Positions 1 through 12,660 of a stretch of 64,000 nucleotides of DNA are shown piece by piece; the stretch's first letter is position 1; each line of letters starts with the position of its first letter. The stretch lies in assembly GCF_030867145.1 (NCBI RefSeq), contig NC_134443.1, forward strand, positions 3,720,001-3,784,000, written 5' to 3'. This DNA is from Opisthocomus hoazin. Lineage: Eukaryota > Chordata > Aves > Opisthocomiformes > Opisthocomidae. The notes beneath the pieces were generated by a model. It saw nothing but the letters and a program-made list of their open reading frames with translations, was not told the DNA's origin and did not search any database. Both the position numbers and the translations under genes were made by a program.

Positions 1-3000
1 AACAGAGACACCATGCCACAATTTACACACTAAATATGATATGAGCTAATGTAGAGATTGCCTTTCTGACCTCTCTGACCATGCAATGACAACTTCAAAT
101 GTCCTCAGGTGTGTAAGAGGGTGAAATCATGCTTTTTATATACACCATCACACACCACTATTTTGCAAGACCCCAACATACATAACGATATTGTCCCTTT
201 ATCAACTTACAATATTGAAGTGAAATAGGCTCCTGAGCCCAGGGTCAGGGTTTAGGGCATGCCCAGGTGAGGCTGGTCAGGGCCATTAAAGCTTGTTGAT
301 GTCCTCAGGGTCCTGGCACAGACACATGTTTTTCAAAAAGGACAGTCACACAAAAATACTGCTCAAAGTAAGGCAATGGCAAACATGCATGTCCCTTCTG
401 CATGTGGCTAACGTTTTTCTGCATTGTTACATCTTTTTTTTTTGCAGTGTATTGTGAAAGCATAGCTCATCAAACATTATACATGTAGACAATTTTCAAA
501 AGACCCGTCTGGCATTCACTGTAATGAATGGCAGGATCTATCTGCTTAAACCTATTGAAACATTTAATCACAGATTGGCTTGTCTGAGAAACAGTATGCG
601 AACTGGCGAAAATGTTCAGCTATCTATGCCTGTGTGTATGACAGGACTGAAACTGCGGCTGGGCATGCACACTTCATTTTGCCCCAAAATTTGTGATATT
701 AAACCCCGACAATTTTCATCCCTGTTCTGAGGCTGGCTAAATAATCCAGACTTGGAGAAGCTTCCCAAGTCACTCTTAAATCAGGCATTTATCATGGTTC
801 ATCTGAAGCAGTTATTTTAGAGAGACACCCCAGGGAGAGATTCAATTGGCTGTTTATAGATGCTTAAAATACAGCCACCTGCATTTCATCCAGGCACCCA
901 TAGCTCCCTTTACTGTCAGTGGAGGTAATGGGTGCGGGTCATGTCATCCTAAAGTAGGCATCTAAAATAGCTTAAATGAATCTTAAATGAACTCCATTCC
1001 CAAATGTAATTTAAAGACGCAAAAAGACAGCAAATGTACTGCTTCCTTTAGGATATGTTCTCCTGACAGACTCTCCTCCTTGTTAAATGTCTGAATCATA
1101 TTTTGAGCTTGAAATCGCTTAAAATCTTTCATCGCTGAGTCTTAGTACATGTCTGCCTGTTGTATTAAATATTCCTCCACTCACATTCTTTGCTAGGTAC
1201 ATAAATCGTGCACACAGTCAAGTAACTTCCCAACCTTTCCCTTGCATTGCTTCCTTTCCTTTTCATGCTAAATCCTACAGAGGCAACAGTACCTGGAAGC
1301 TGTTCTTCTAATATGATGTTTCTTAGCTTTTCATTTGTTTTCTTCAGGAAACCCAACATTGGGCACATAAAAGAAGGAGCTCTGGTCTCCACTACTTAGA
1401 AATTTTGCTAGCCACTAGCATTTGAATTGATTGGCCTCCAAAATAAAAATCGTGCCCCAAACCTTACAGTACAGAGGTAGAAGGCCAGAGATCATCATCT
1501 TTTTGTGCAAGAAAAGGATTTGATGGTGAATATGAGGCGTGAGAGGCATAAGGGGACTTCTTGCACAAGCACAGGTCTACACTCTAAGCAAGCATACAAT
1601 GCTTTGTCCCATCTCACCTCCACATCTCCAGGCACTTTTATGCCCATCATTCTGGTGACACTTTCAGATTTTTTGGTCTCTGACCTTAGCTTGCTCTGGG
1701 TCAGCACTTTACACTTCAACTCCAAGGCATGTGCCTTCAGAGACAAATCATGCTGCTTATTTATGACACCTGGAAACACCAGACTATTCCTGTTAAAAGT
1801 TCTAAATGGCTCCTTTTTTTTTTTCCCCTCCAGCAGGATTACCACAGAGCAATACTTTCTGTAAATTTTGATCTACACCAAAAAAATTATCTGAATGGAA
1901 ACCATTGTGCAGCTTTGGAGGAAGCAGATCCTGAGGTCACTCCAAGATTAGCAATCTCAAGTCACCCCACCAGCTCGAGAAAAGCTGCCTGCCTCCAAAG
2001 TGTGGTACAGCTCCTGCAGCATTAGGAAATAGCACTGAAATAGCAGCCCAGCCCAGATGCAAACCTGACTTTGTGCCTTTAAAAAACATGTGCAAAGAGG
2101 GATCAGACATGAGGAATGTGGAAGGGTTTGGAGGAGAGACAGCAAGATGTCAGACCTTCTGAAAAGCGTGTTGCCATGGAGACCGACTCATTTAACCCAG
2201 TAAGGGTCAGACAACCCTTCATATTCAAGCTAATTTCAAGAGGTGGGAACAATGAACAAAATAAATGGGGACAGACTTCACTTTGGGATGCTGTTCCTCA
2301 GATTGGGCAGGATTCATGATGCCAGGCTTTGGTTTGGCATCTGAACCATCACAGGGCTATTTGTAACCAAAGCTCGCTCCTGGAGAGGAATGAATGGGAA
2401 AGGAAGGACCAGATACAGAGGACACCCGGTGGGGGGAGGAAGATGGCATTTGCACTGCCTCTCATCCCTCCACCTGGCTGCCACAGGCACGTCCCTCCTA
2501 AGATGAGTGAGCTTCAGCTGCACTAGATGCTCTTCTTGACGGGCTCCTTGCCTGAGCCATTGGTAATGTGGCTTTGTCTCCCTTCCGAATTTGAAATGTG
2601 GATAAAGCAAAACTGGCAAGGTAATTATTTCTCACTGTCAAACATTGCTCTTGATTTGCTGTCTGTAGACAGCTGGAGAGTGATGAATCCCTTTGTGTTT
2701 GCAGCAGCCCTGGATTTGCTCCAGGAAAAGGTGCAAACAGGCAACGAAGTTTTGCATTAGCATGCCCCATTGGCATAGATTTCACTGTTACTGCATCTAA
2801 GCCAGAGAAAGGGGCTCATCTGAAGTGAGAGGGCAGCTAGGGCCCAAGTGTGGAAACAGGCCTATGCTCAAAATGCAAATCTGCAGCATGGAGACCTGAT
2901 GTCAGACTCTCAGAAGACATCACCAGGCACCTGAAAAATGCTGTGCCCTGTTGAAAGTCTGGTCCTTAATGGCATGACGCTGACAGCTTTCTCTGTTATA

Positions 3001-3210
3001 GCAGGGTCACTGGGAGCTTCACATGTAACCACTGACCACATCCTTCCTGGCACGCTGCTTGCAGCTCTTCACCTTCCATCTGAAGGTATGCTCCCCACGC
3101 AAGGGTTAGAGCTGCCATCTGCTCATTCCCTCCCCTCCTCTCTCTCTGACCGCTGAGACTGTAAGGACTAGAGCAGAAACAGGTAACAGACAAACCCAGA
3201 AAGGTTGAGT
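1..3210. other. Non-coding stretch, nothing recognised
   Basis: This stretch has moderate GC content and only short open frames (up to 119 codons near 1505-1864) with no domain, signal peptide or splice context that I can support. It contains short T runs at 434-443 and near 1811-1823. No repeat family was identified by eye. Confidence 0.6.
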
Positions 3211-3290
3211 TTGGCAGGGTACTTCTGGTGATCACCTAGTCCAAACCCCCTGCTCAAAGCAGGGTCTGCTAGAGCAGCTGGAGTTGTTCT
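3211..3290 (-). repeat. CR1 LINE 3'-end fragment, diverged
   Basis: The + strand reads GATCACCTAGTCCAAACC and then CCCTGCTCAAAGCAGGGTC. This is the antisense of the 3' untranslated tail of avian CR1, the same segment seen in the young copies as GGGTCATCTAGTCCAACCCC. The terminal octamers are not preserved and mismatches are frequent, so this is an older insertion than the five young copies. Its orientation is minus and its boundaries are approximate. Confidence 0.8.
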
Positions 3291-3790
3291 TGCTCCCAGA
3301 ACATCACAGAAGGCACCGCAGGGCACAGCCACCCATGGCAGAAGGTGCTGTGCTGCAGGCTCAGGCATGGTCAAACTGTTTCCAGTGCCAGAGTGGGAGC
3401 ATCACTGGAGCATCCCCCTACTGTTCATAGTCTCCGTCCCTCTGCTGATGGCCAGATGGCACAAGATACTGTTTTCCTGGATGAAAACACACACCCTCCC
3501 AGTCAGCTGAGCTCTCAACAACTTTAAAGCATCACTAACTGGAGTCAGTGACTCAGGCCAGTGTGAGCCAGTCCTCTGCCCCCCGATATAGATGTCAGCT
3601 TCAGGCAGAAATAAACCTGTACTGTCAACCCCAAAAGCAGCCCTGGGCTACCCACACAGACATAGACACATTTTTAGGCAGAAAAATCCCATCCAGTACA
3701 AACCTCTTCCCATTCATCTACCACAGGATCTAGTTTCTTGCTTAGTCCAGTCTTTTAGCAGTTCAGGACCTGTTCCTGTGGCAGAAAAGG
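3291..3790. other. Non-coding stretch, nothing recognised
   Basis: No gene or repeat was recognised here. The longest frame that crosses into it, 3592-4053 (153 codons), runs straight through a homopolymer and AAAC-rich tract, so it is not credible as coding sequence. Confidence 0.55.
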
Positions 3791-3868
3791 CTCTTTCTTT
3801 TTTTTTTTTCCCCAGGTTTTGTTTTGTTTTTAAAAAAACAAAACAAACAAACAAAACAAAAAAAAAAC
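3791..3868. repeat. T-rich / AAAC-rich low-complexity tract with inverted repeat
   Basis: A T run (about 3797-3809) is followed by GTTTTGTTTTGTTTTT at 3816-3831. That abuts its near-complement AAAAAAACAAAACAAAC at 3832-3848, and an A-rich stretch continues to 3868. The two arms are almost perfectly self-complementary with no spacer, so the tract could form a weak A/T hairpin. It may come from replication slippage or from fused poly-A and poly-T tails of retroposed sequence; I cannot tell which. Confidence 0.85.
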
Positions 3869-4433
3869 CACAACTGTTTCCTTTTTCTGAATCTTGCCCA
3901 AATTCATTCACTGGCCCTCTTCTGAATGACTCCATGGGAGTCCTTGTGTCTCAGTATTATTATATTTTATTTATACAGCACTATAAACATACATGGCACT
4001 TTTCAGCATACATCAAACAGCAAGGTCCTTTTTCTGATCAGTGTAAAATTTGATTCAGAAAAACACTGTACATAAAATGCAACAGTCTCCTGGCCTGAAT
4101 AAGCTGAACTATACTGGTGAGAAGTCTGAAGGCTCTTTGCTGTATTTCCTCAACCGCTAAATTTGAAACAAATGGAAGAAAATCCTGTCTATAGGCACGC
4201 ATTTTATTTCAAATGGCCCCTGGTGACAGCAACCCCTGGATCTGTTCACTGTTACACTGATGTATCTTTCTGCCACTTGTGCTAGGCACGTCTTTCCTGT
4301 CCTGATGGGTACATTGGTCCTCACAAGCAGCAGCAGCAACGCAGGGGTCCTGCTCCCAAGGTTTTCACCAGCCAGACCACATCAGGTATCCAGACAGCAG
4401 CCACCACCAGGAGACAACAGAAGAGCACAGACA

Positions 4434-4436
<3 letters not shown>
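3869..4436. other. Non-coding stretch, nothing recognised
   Basis: Ordinary mixed-composition sequence without a supported gene. It ends at the A30 tract. Confidence 0.55.

Positions 4437-4466
<30 letters not shown>
4437..4466 (+). repeat. Poly-A tract, 30 uninterrupted A
   Basis: Thirty consecutive A residues follow ACAGACAGGT. The run could be a mononucleotide microsatellite or the tail of an old retroposed transcript. I see no recognisable processed-gene body immediately upstream, so its origin is open. Confidence 0.95.
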
Positions 4467-4468
<2 letters not shown>

Positions 4469-5993
4469 CAACCAGGAGAAAGGAGAGCTACTTTTCTTGG
4501 CAGAAACTTAAAACCCACCACCTTGGAAGGGCTGAGCACTCTGGGACAACTTCAGCACAGCACGAAGCACCAAGCTAGCAAGTCCCTTGAGAGGGAAATG
4601 GTGAAAGAGAGACCAAAAGCAGTTGGCCGAGCACCCAAGAGCTCTCTGCTGTATGCCGAGTAAAGCACAATAAATTAATTAACGAGTTGGATAATTTTCA
4701 AATCAGTTTAAAAATATCTATTGTTGAACGACAAATAATTAGTTGTCAGCATCTCACAAGTTTTCCAAAGGCTGCTTCCTTTGGGCACAGCTACACATAT
4801 CTAAACAAATAAGGGTGAGTAAATGCAAAGCTCAGATTAATAAGAAATGCCTAGAGGCATTTGTGCTTCCCCACAGCTGCATTAGATGAGCTTAATCCAA
4901 AGCCTTTTCCTCCCTCAAGCTGGTGAAAATTTTTCCCGGGGTTTCAGAAAACCCTAACACTAATCTGGTCTCAGCATTGCTCTGAAAGCACAAGGTGCCA
5001 GCAGTCAACTGGTGAGATTGCTGTGGCTTGTTTCCCCTTGGCTATAACTAAAGCTGCAGTGTCAGTGCAGTGTGCACTGTTGGTAAGGGGTTAACGCCAT
5101 GCAGCATCACAGAGGTGACAATGTTACAGCAGCCCTGGGATTGCATTGCAAGGAATCACGACAATTGTTCATTTCTGTGCCATGCTGAATATATTCTGAG
5201 GTTGAAATGATAAGCCTAAATCCATTTAAATTTTCTAAAACACTTTTGGGTTGGGGAATCTCATACTTTTCAAATCACAGGGTTCAAATGATCTCAAATA
5301 GCTAGGCAGATGGGGGAATTTTTTGTTTGTTTTTTACTAAGTGACCCAGTATATAAATGCCAAAGAACTCCCGTTACACAGAGGAGTCACACTGTTTAGG
5401 GAAACAGGCTATTGCCCCAGGCAGCAAAACCACAGGGACTTTTAATGTTTTTAAAAGGACATCATTAATTGATGACTGAGTGTCACCTATAGAGGAGCAA
5501 TCCTGAGGCCATCATATACAGAAAAGTTATTGTAAGGCTGTTGGCACAAGGCACAGAAACACACTGCAGCAACTTGCCAAAGCAAGGTGTTCCAAGCACA
5601 AGATGTTCCTTGGGCATGACTCGCGTGCTGCATTATGAGGTTACCTGCACGCTTTAGGGCCTCAGGTACCCCAGGTTGGGTTCAGTCCTGCACATCCCAC
5701 CCATGTACACTGGGGCACTTTATAGAGCTCCTGGAGGGCTGGCTCCCCTGTCCCAGAGGCACATCCTGGAGACCTTGCCCCACTACACAAATCTCCAGTT
5801 GGGACATGAGAGCCCAGCTGAGTCACTGGGCCATAAGAGACCCTCTCCTAGAAACAGACCTCTCCTAGAGAGTTTTAGTGAAGGAAATTAGAATATAAGC
5901 ACACTTAGGAACCAATTCAGTTGCTAAGGGACATTCATGCAAAGCTCAACCAAGAAAACCTAATGCAGGAGGGAAGCCTGCAGCCTCTTGCCT
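4467..5993. other. Non-coding stretch with AT-rich start
   Basis: The first 300 bases are AT-rich (for example around 4660-4760). The remainder is mixed. A TATA-like string (GTATATAAATG) near 5350 has no CpG island, open frame or other promoter feature around it, so I do not call it a promoter. Confidence 0.5.
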
Positions 5994-6022
5994 GCCCCAC
6001 CCCCCCCCACCCCCCCCCCCCC
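5994..6022 (+). repeat. Poly-C tract
   Basis: Runs of C broken by two single A residues occupy this segment and end in an uninterrupted C12. The complementary strand is G-rich, so G-quadruplex or i-motif folding is possible. Such tracts are also prone to assembly and length error. The chance frames covering it (5921-6283 and 5988-6173) encode a proline run and are not evidence for a gene. Confidence 0.95.
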
Positions 6023-7818
6023 AGGCAGGCACTGCTCGCAGGTCAGCCACCCTCCCACCCACCCATGGGAAGAGATGCACCCAACCTCCTGCCCACAGGT
6101 AGCAGGGGCATCAGGGCAGCATCCTCATGGACATGGGGTGCAATTCCAAACAAGAAGATCAGAGCACACCTGAAGCAGCTTTCCAGGGTCAGCCACAGCC
6201 CAGGGATCACCAGACAAGCCCAGAGCAGTCCAAGAAGTCAGAGAAGGAAAATCAGCAAAGTGCATGGCCAGACACAGGTATAACTGCAGCAGAGCTTAGG
6301 CACAGACCAAGGGCAAGCATCTGAACCTCAGTGCAGCTCCTCAGCAAAGGGCAGGAGCTCTTTCTCACAGCTCATCTGTTTTCCCAGCAAGCTCACCCAA
6401 GGTTACACAGCTGTGTCATATTAGAGCTCACCTTGAGGCCAGGCAGCCAAGCCCGTGGGGTTGGGGGTGTTACAGAGGCTTCAGTGCACTCAGGGCTCTG
6501 ATGCTGCAGCTAGATCTGTATGTGAAAATAAAACGAGTGCATCACTACCACACGCAATTTCAAACCCGCTCTGCAAATCAGCAGATCCAATCTGACACCA
6601 AGCTCCTGCACTGTCCTGCCACTCACAGATCATAGCCAGGCAAGCAGTTTAGCCTGCCACATGCATCAGGCAGCCCACAGGGCTCCTTCTGACTGGCTTC
6701 CAATTAAAAATGCTTCACACCTGCTGTACTGTGCGACGTATCAACACTGCAGTGCCCCTGCCTGTAAGGTATCCCCCGTTTTGGAGATGAGCAGGAAAGT
6801 TAAGTATTGATCCTTCAGGGCTGAAATGGTGTCTCCCAAGAGAGCTGCATGGCTGCTCTGCCAGCTCATCCCAAGTGCCAGGACAGCTGCTGCCCACACC
6901 AAACAGCTCCATGGGCACCCATGGTCACCCAGCTTTTCCGGGAGGACCCAGCTCTACCATGTTATTTGGGCAGTGCTGTGCTAGGCAGAGGCCAGAGGAA
7001 GAGGTCCAGTAAAAAGAGCCCAGACCGAGTCACAAGAATCCCTCTCCAACCTTCACAAGTCTCATGAGGACTTCCCAGTGAACGTATTTCCCTGCCACAT
7101 CCACATACAGGAATTAGTGGCTCTCCCTGGTAGTAGTGTGAAGTGGGGTGAGAGCTGATGGCAGCAAGTATCTGAACCTTAAACCCTCTGTTCACCTGGA
7201 TACCTGGAGCCATGCCATCACCCAGAAGGAAAACTGCTCGGACTGCTTGGGGCTGAGACCAGAATAGAGGTCTCTGTGTCACCACGGTGGCTGGGAACTG
7301 GTGCCATCTGCTGCTATGTGAACATGGGACTGTGGTGCTCTCAGCACTCCAGCAGCCTGAGAGTTTGAACACATACTGCCAAATTAGTTACAGAAATGTA
7401 ATCACATCTATACACCAGAGAGACTGCTAATGGCTGACGAGTACGAGGAAGGTGAAGACTGGAGGTGTGCAGGAATGCAGATGGACAGGGACAGATCTTT
7501 ATAGCAGTTCAGTGTTAATTGCTGGGAGAACTCCCCAGCTGATCCTTTTGCCAGTGCTAGGTTTAAGCTGTCTGATGGAGGGGGCGGTTAGAGAAGTTCA
7601 TCTTCAACAATTGCCTCTTCACATCCTGACTCCTTACTTGAGGAGGAGAAAGTATTTTATTATCTCTATTATCAAGAAACATCTTCCTGCTGCTTTTAAA
7701 ATGCAGAACAGGAATACCTATTACATTGCCTGCCTTTCCTCCACTGAGACTGCCAAGTTAACTGCTTCCATGTGGGAGTGAGTCTGGGCCAATGCTCCTA
7801 TTCCTGTTATTCCTGGTA
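6023..7818. other. Non-coding stretch, C/A-rich on the + strand
   Basis: No gene was recognised. A sampled row (6181-6240) holds 39 C or A residues out of 60 on the + strand, in contrast to the G/T-rich sequence downstream of the promoter at 57.7 kb. Confidence 0.5.

Positions 7819-7857
<39 letters not shown>
7819..7857 (+). repeat. (TAAA)n tetranucleotide microsatellite
   Basis: About 9.75 perfect TAAA units. No mobile-element body is recognisable next to it. It is a plausible polymorphic marker. Confidence 0.97.
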
Positions 7858-7858
<1 letters not shown>

Positions 7859-10476
7859 CTCCCTTAATTCCTTCAGACAGATGACTGCTTCACGGAACTG
7901 TCAAGCTGACACTCTCAGCAGAGGCTTCCAAAAGGGCCAATGTCAAGTGGCTACATGCAGCCCTCGATACATTTTCAAGGCCAAACAGCACTGTTTAGCC
8001 AGCCAGTCTGGGCTCCCAGGCCAGAGACAGGGATGCTCGCCATGGAAATCCTTTGTGTTCTCTACAGCCCTGGGCTTACATTATGATACATTAATGACAT
8101 GTCATGCTAGAAGGAAGTCTGTGCAGGATGAAGGTTCACAGTGAGAACTGGAGCCTACATGGACCATGCACTGGCCTCTTTCCCATGAAACAATTATGTG
8201 TATCTCCACCCCCTACTGCCCCTGCACCATGACGGTAGGAGCTTGGGGGGGGGCAGGTGTTGGTGCACTACACAACATCCATTCAAGAAGCACCTGACCT
8301 CAGCAAAAGAGAGTCATAAACAGTCAAACTGTATGTCTTGGTTCACCTCGCATGATCCCCTTTTAATAGAATTTACACCTTGGCATCTGTTTGCAATGCT
8401 CTTGGGGAACCTGGTGAAAAGCAGGGAGGGGAGCAGATGAGCAGTGTCTGTTGACCGGAGGCTCTAGGCTATTAGGAAACGAGACAGTGTTTAACACATC
8501 GGAGGAAAAAGCGTGGGGGATGCTCTGGGCAGCAGGATCACCCTGAGCCGCATGCACGCCTGCACACATAGACTCAGATGTTTCACAGGGCAGCAGAATG
8601 AGCATTCACTTTACAACTGACCTGGATTGCTAATGCAATGAAGCCAAGGCCCCAGGCACTGCTCGGAGGGCATGGTAACCAGTGCACCCTCGGGGTGATG
8701 CACACTCACGTCAGTCCCATGTCTGCTCCAGTGTGTGATCTGAATGGTGTCAGACATCAGGTTTGGTGGATTTTTGGCAGCTGGACAAGTCCTTTAGAAA
8801 GCAGCTTCAGGAAAGAGAAAGGAAACAGGATCCAGAAAGTGACTCACCAGGAGGAATTAGTTAACTCATTAGCTCTGGGGTTTAAGGGGAGAGTTTACTG
8901 GTCCTGTGGACTACGGCAACGTGCAGCTCATACTAATCCAGCCTCTTTCAAGTGGCAAAGGAAGCCACTAAAAAGAGAGAAAAAACCCTTTCTGGATGGA
9001 CTGACTCACACTCAAGGGTGGGAGCTTCACTGCTGGGAAAGCAGAAAGAGATGGTGTGCCCCACTTCAGAGGTTTGGTGGCAGTTGTGATTGACCAAGAC
9101 ACTCCGAGAGGAGGAATCAATCCTTACCTTTTACAGTATCTCAAGCTCAGATGTACGATGGCAAAGCATGCTCCACCAGCTTGGAGCATGAATTTTGAAA
9201 CAAACCCCTTTGTTTCATTTCGGACATTGTTGCTGATGCTGTTGTGGTACCATAAGTCCATGTTCTCCAGCATTTCTGATGGACTCTGAGGCATGAGATT
9301 TGAGTCAACGAGGCAGGTTGTTGTGGTTATTGCTCCGCTACCAGGCTTTCATCAAAATACAGTGTATTCACAGCTAGGCATAAATATCACCTGAGGCCAG
9401 TATGGTAACAGCCCAGTTGAGCTTTTGTTAGAAATGCTGCGATACCACAGAAGATGCACTGTACACCTTCTGAGATCACTGCAGGCCAGGCAGGATACTC
9501 CAGAGCATGTCAGCACCAAAAGCTTCCGTGTGAGCAGCTGAGCCCCAGACATCAATGTTACTATGAACAAATTGCACGCCAAGGTGTATTCATAATATTG
9601 ACAAGGGGTGGGCATCAGCTACTCCAGAGCCTTCCTCTTAGTGGATTGCACAACTGAGTCAGGTGCCGAGACAGTGCAGAAGTGGGAGCATTGCATGTAA
9701 CATAGGGGCAAAAGAAGATATGTTTGTCTAGTGTCTGGCACTGTCAGCAATGCTACCTCCTTCCAGCAGCTTGCCCAGAAGGTCTCTGGGACGTCCTGTC
9801 CATACTGACCTTGGGGATGTCTTGGGTACCCTAGATTATTTCAAATGGCTCTAAACGCCTTAGCTAATGAAACTCAGTCAGGCCCTGGATTCTGACCCCT
9901 CACCGGTGGACAAAAATAAGATCAGGCCAAGCCAGACATTGCATTTGTTGGGCTGAATCACTCTCCAGACTCCAGCAGCTGCACTGACTATGTCTCCACT
10001 GACTGCAGTAGGGTGTTCAGACACCCAGCACACACATAGACAACCTCAGCTGGGTGAGTGATTATAGGTTTACTCATCTGTAGACTGAATGTCTCTGCAG
10101 ACCTCACAATTCTGAAGGAAATTGAAGGCATCTACATTTAAGTTTTCTACTCTGAGCAAGATGAATCCATCCTCCAATGCAAAATGCAAGAGCCTTTACC
10201 CCTCTGCATGTATCTGTTGTATTTTTCACAAGCAGTCAGAGGAATAAAATGGGAATGAGTCATGAGGAAACTTCTTCCTGTAACAGTAACACCTGAGCAG
10301 GGAGAAGCACATTACTCAGCTTAGTTACGGGCACAGTAATGTCAAAAAAAAAAAAAAGCTGCCAACTACACAAGCCAGTGTCAAAGGTACTTCTGACTTC
10401 CACCCAGCAAAGGTTCACAGATGAACTCTGCAGCATCCTCTGCTGGCTCAGCAGTAGGATGCTCCATGGTATGAAG
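7858..10476. other. Non-coding stretch with short homopolymers
   Basis: It contains a G9 run at 8245-8253 and an A13 run at 10344-10356. The longest frame (8638-9093, 151 codons) shows no domain that I recognise and no splice or promoter context. Confidence 0.5.
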
Positions 10477-11173
10477 CTCAGCTCTGCGGAGAGGGACCTG
10501 GGTGTCCTGGTGGACGACAGGTTAACCATGAGCCAGCAGTGTGCCCTGGCTGCCAAGAAAGCCAATGGGATCCTGGGGTGCATCAAGAAGAGTGTGGCCA
10601 GCAGGACGAGGGAGGTTCTCCTTCCCCTCTACACTGCCCTGGTGAGGCCTCATCTGGAATACTGTGTCCAGTTCTGGGCTCCCCAGTTCAAGAAAGATGA
10701 AGAGCTACTGGAGAGAGTCCAGCGGAGGGCTACGAGGATGGTGAGGGGACTGGAGCATCTCCCCTACGAGGAGAGGTTGAGGGAACTGGGCTTGTTCAGC
10801 CTGAAGAAGAGAAGGCTGCGAGGGGACCTTATAAATGCCTACAAATATCTGCAGGGTGGGTGTCAGGAGGATGGGGCCAAGCTCTTTTCAGTGGTGCCCA
10901 GTGACAGGACAAGGGGCAATGGGCACAAACTGAGGCACAGGAAGTTCCGTCTGAACATGAGGAAGAACTTCTTCCCTCTGAGGGTGACGGAGCCCTGGCC
11001 CAGGCTGCCCAGGGAGGTTGTGGAGTCTCCTTCTCTGGAGATATTCAAGACCCGCCTGGACAAGATCCTGTGCAGCCTACTGTAGGTGACCCTGCTTCGG
11101 CAGGGGGGTTGGACTAGATGACCCACAGAGGTCCCTTCCAACCCCTACTATTCTGTGATTCTGTGATTCTGTG
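10477..11173 (+). mobile_element. CR1 LINE, 5'-truncated young copy A (ORF2 C-terminus plus 3' UTR)
   Basis: CR1 is a chicken-repeat-1 type non-LTR retrotransposon that inserts by target-primed reverse transcription and is usually 5'-truncated. This copy keeps the last 200 or so codons of ORF2, downstream of the reverse-transcriptase catalytic core, with no internal stop. Landmarks in order are [66 protein letters not shown] and [18 protein letters not shown], then a TAG stop ending at 11085. The 3' UTR follows and ends in three tandem ATTCTGTG octamers. The intact frame and close identity to copy C at 24.4 kb show that it is young. The frame opens upstream at 10339 in non-CR1 sequence, and that start is fortuitous. 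It shares diagnostic bases with copy B at 21.3 kb. The 5' boundary is uncertain by a few bases. Confidence 0.97.
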
Positions 11174-12419
11174 AAGCTCTCCCGACTCCACTCATCTGAA
11201 CCAAAGCTGCTAATTATTTCTTTCTGCAGACATATCCTCTATGCTTGCTGGAAACAGCTGTCAGCTATTCGGGATTTTCTTACTCGTATCTTTATCGGGC
11301 TTTCAGTACATTCAGCCCTTCCAAAGGTCTGAGTGTCTCACCTGTATTCCCAATCCTCAATTACATCCATGCAGAAATCTTGTGCATTGTTTGGGATGTA
11401 ACATACAACAGCTGCCTGTAGGTACTCACTTTTGCTAAATGAGTGTCCAGACTTGATATCCCACAAGATTACATAAAATAGTAAAAACCATACAGAAAGA
11501 GCGTAAGAAAGATACATCTTCATGTTAAATCTAATCTAATTCTGTATTTGGTAATCTACTTTAGTTTTGCAAGTCGCGGTGACTCGGTATCTGCTAGCCA
11601 GATCTAGGCAGATATCTGAGACAGTTCTGAGTCGTGGCACTGTGCCTTTTCCAGTGCCCTGTTTATCTGCATTTTAGTATATCAAAGATTTTTCATCCTT
11701 TTATACAGAGCTGTTTGCTTTGCTGGCTGAATTCAACTGGAGGAGGGATGGAGGAGTTTGAACTACTGAGCTTTCACTCAACCCCAGTGTCTGAGCTGAG
11801 AGAGACTTCTCACAGGCTGGTATAGGCAATGTTTCTCCTGGGTTTTAGTTCATTCAGTCTGGCTGCTGCAAAAGTTGGACATCAGCCTTCAGTCCCAAAC
11901 AGGAGAAGGAGCAGGGTTCTACTGCCAAGTAGTTTTAGCAACAGTTTTACTGGGGTTTTATCTATCCAGTGGTTTCTTTACTGCATACAAACTTGCAAAG
12001 CTTTCCCTTGTAATGTTTTTATAGCCAGCCGAAAGCTCCCTGATGTGTTTGTAATGAGCCCCATGTATGTATAATTTAGGATATGTTTAATATCTCTGCC
12101 TCTGTAATAAAAAATTTACTGTTTTGGCTGGTTTGGGGCTTTTTCTAAAATATCATCATTTTTGTTTTTTCCAGGCTGACCCAAGAATCCCGTGTGGTTG
12201 AGTTAGACTACTCCAGTAGGGACAGGGAGTAATTGATGTACCAGAGATGATGACCTTTGTTGGACTGAGACTGCATCTCTCTGTTACTCTTTTTTTTTTT
12301 CACCTTGAAGTCCTATCTGCATGCAATTTGTTTGCATCCAGCCTGAGATGGATGGTGCATGAATTTAATGAGGTCGTGTTTTCCCACCAGTTCCATTTGT
12401 AGCCCTTTAATGTTCAGCT
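11174..12419. other. Non-coding stretch, nothing recognised
   Basis: AT-richer sequence with T runs (near 12290-12300). No gene, RNA or classified repeat was seen. Confidence 0.5.
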
Positions 12420-12660
12420 CTGAGTAGTAGATTGAGTCAAAGGCTATTTAAAAGTCTATGATGCAGACAATCATTCTGCCCAATTTTTATTCTTTTATAT
12501 ATTTGTTAATAAGCATCTCCAGGGTAAAGGTGAAGCCCATGGTTCACTTCTTGGAGAAGAAGCCAGTTTGGTACTATTGGATTATACTGTCGCTCCTGAG
12601 GTATTCTGAGATCCTGCTCCTGACATGCAGAGCAAGTATATATTCTGCACAAGGGTAAAA
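12420..12660 (-). repeat. Probable ancient LINE (L2/CR1-clade) reverse-transcriptase relic
   Basis: The + strand contains strings such as GAGTCAAAGGCTATTTAAAA, GTCTATGATGCAGAC and, further on, AGAAGCCAGTTTGGTACTAT. These resemble the antisense of the L2/CR1-clade RT region, where human and avian relics read 'tcaaaggc-ttt-aaagtctatgaa'. Similarity is by eye only, the boundaries are rough and the family assignment is tentative. Confidence 0.45.

Noticed and set aside
5345-5360. TATA-like string GTATATAAATG as a promoter
   Set aside because: No CpG enrichment, initiator, open frame or downstream exon accompanies it.
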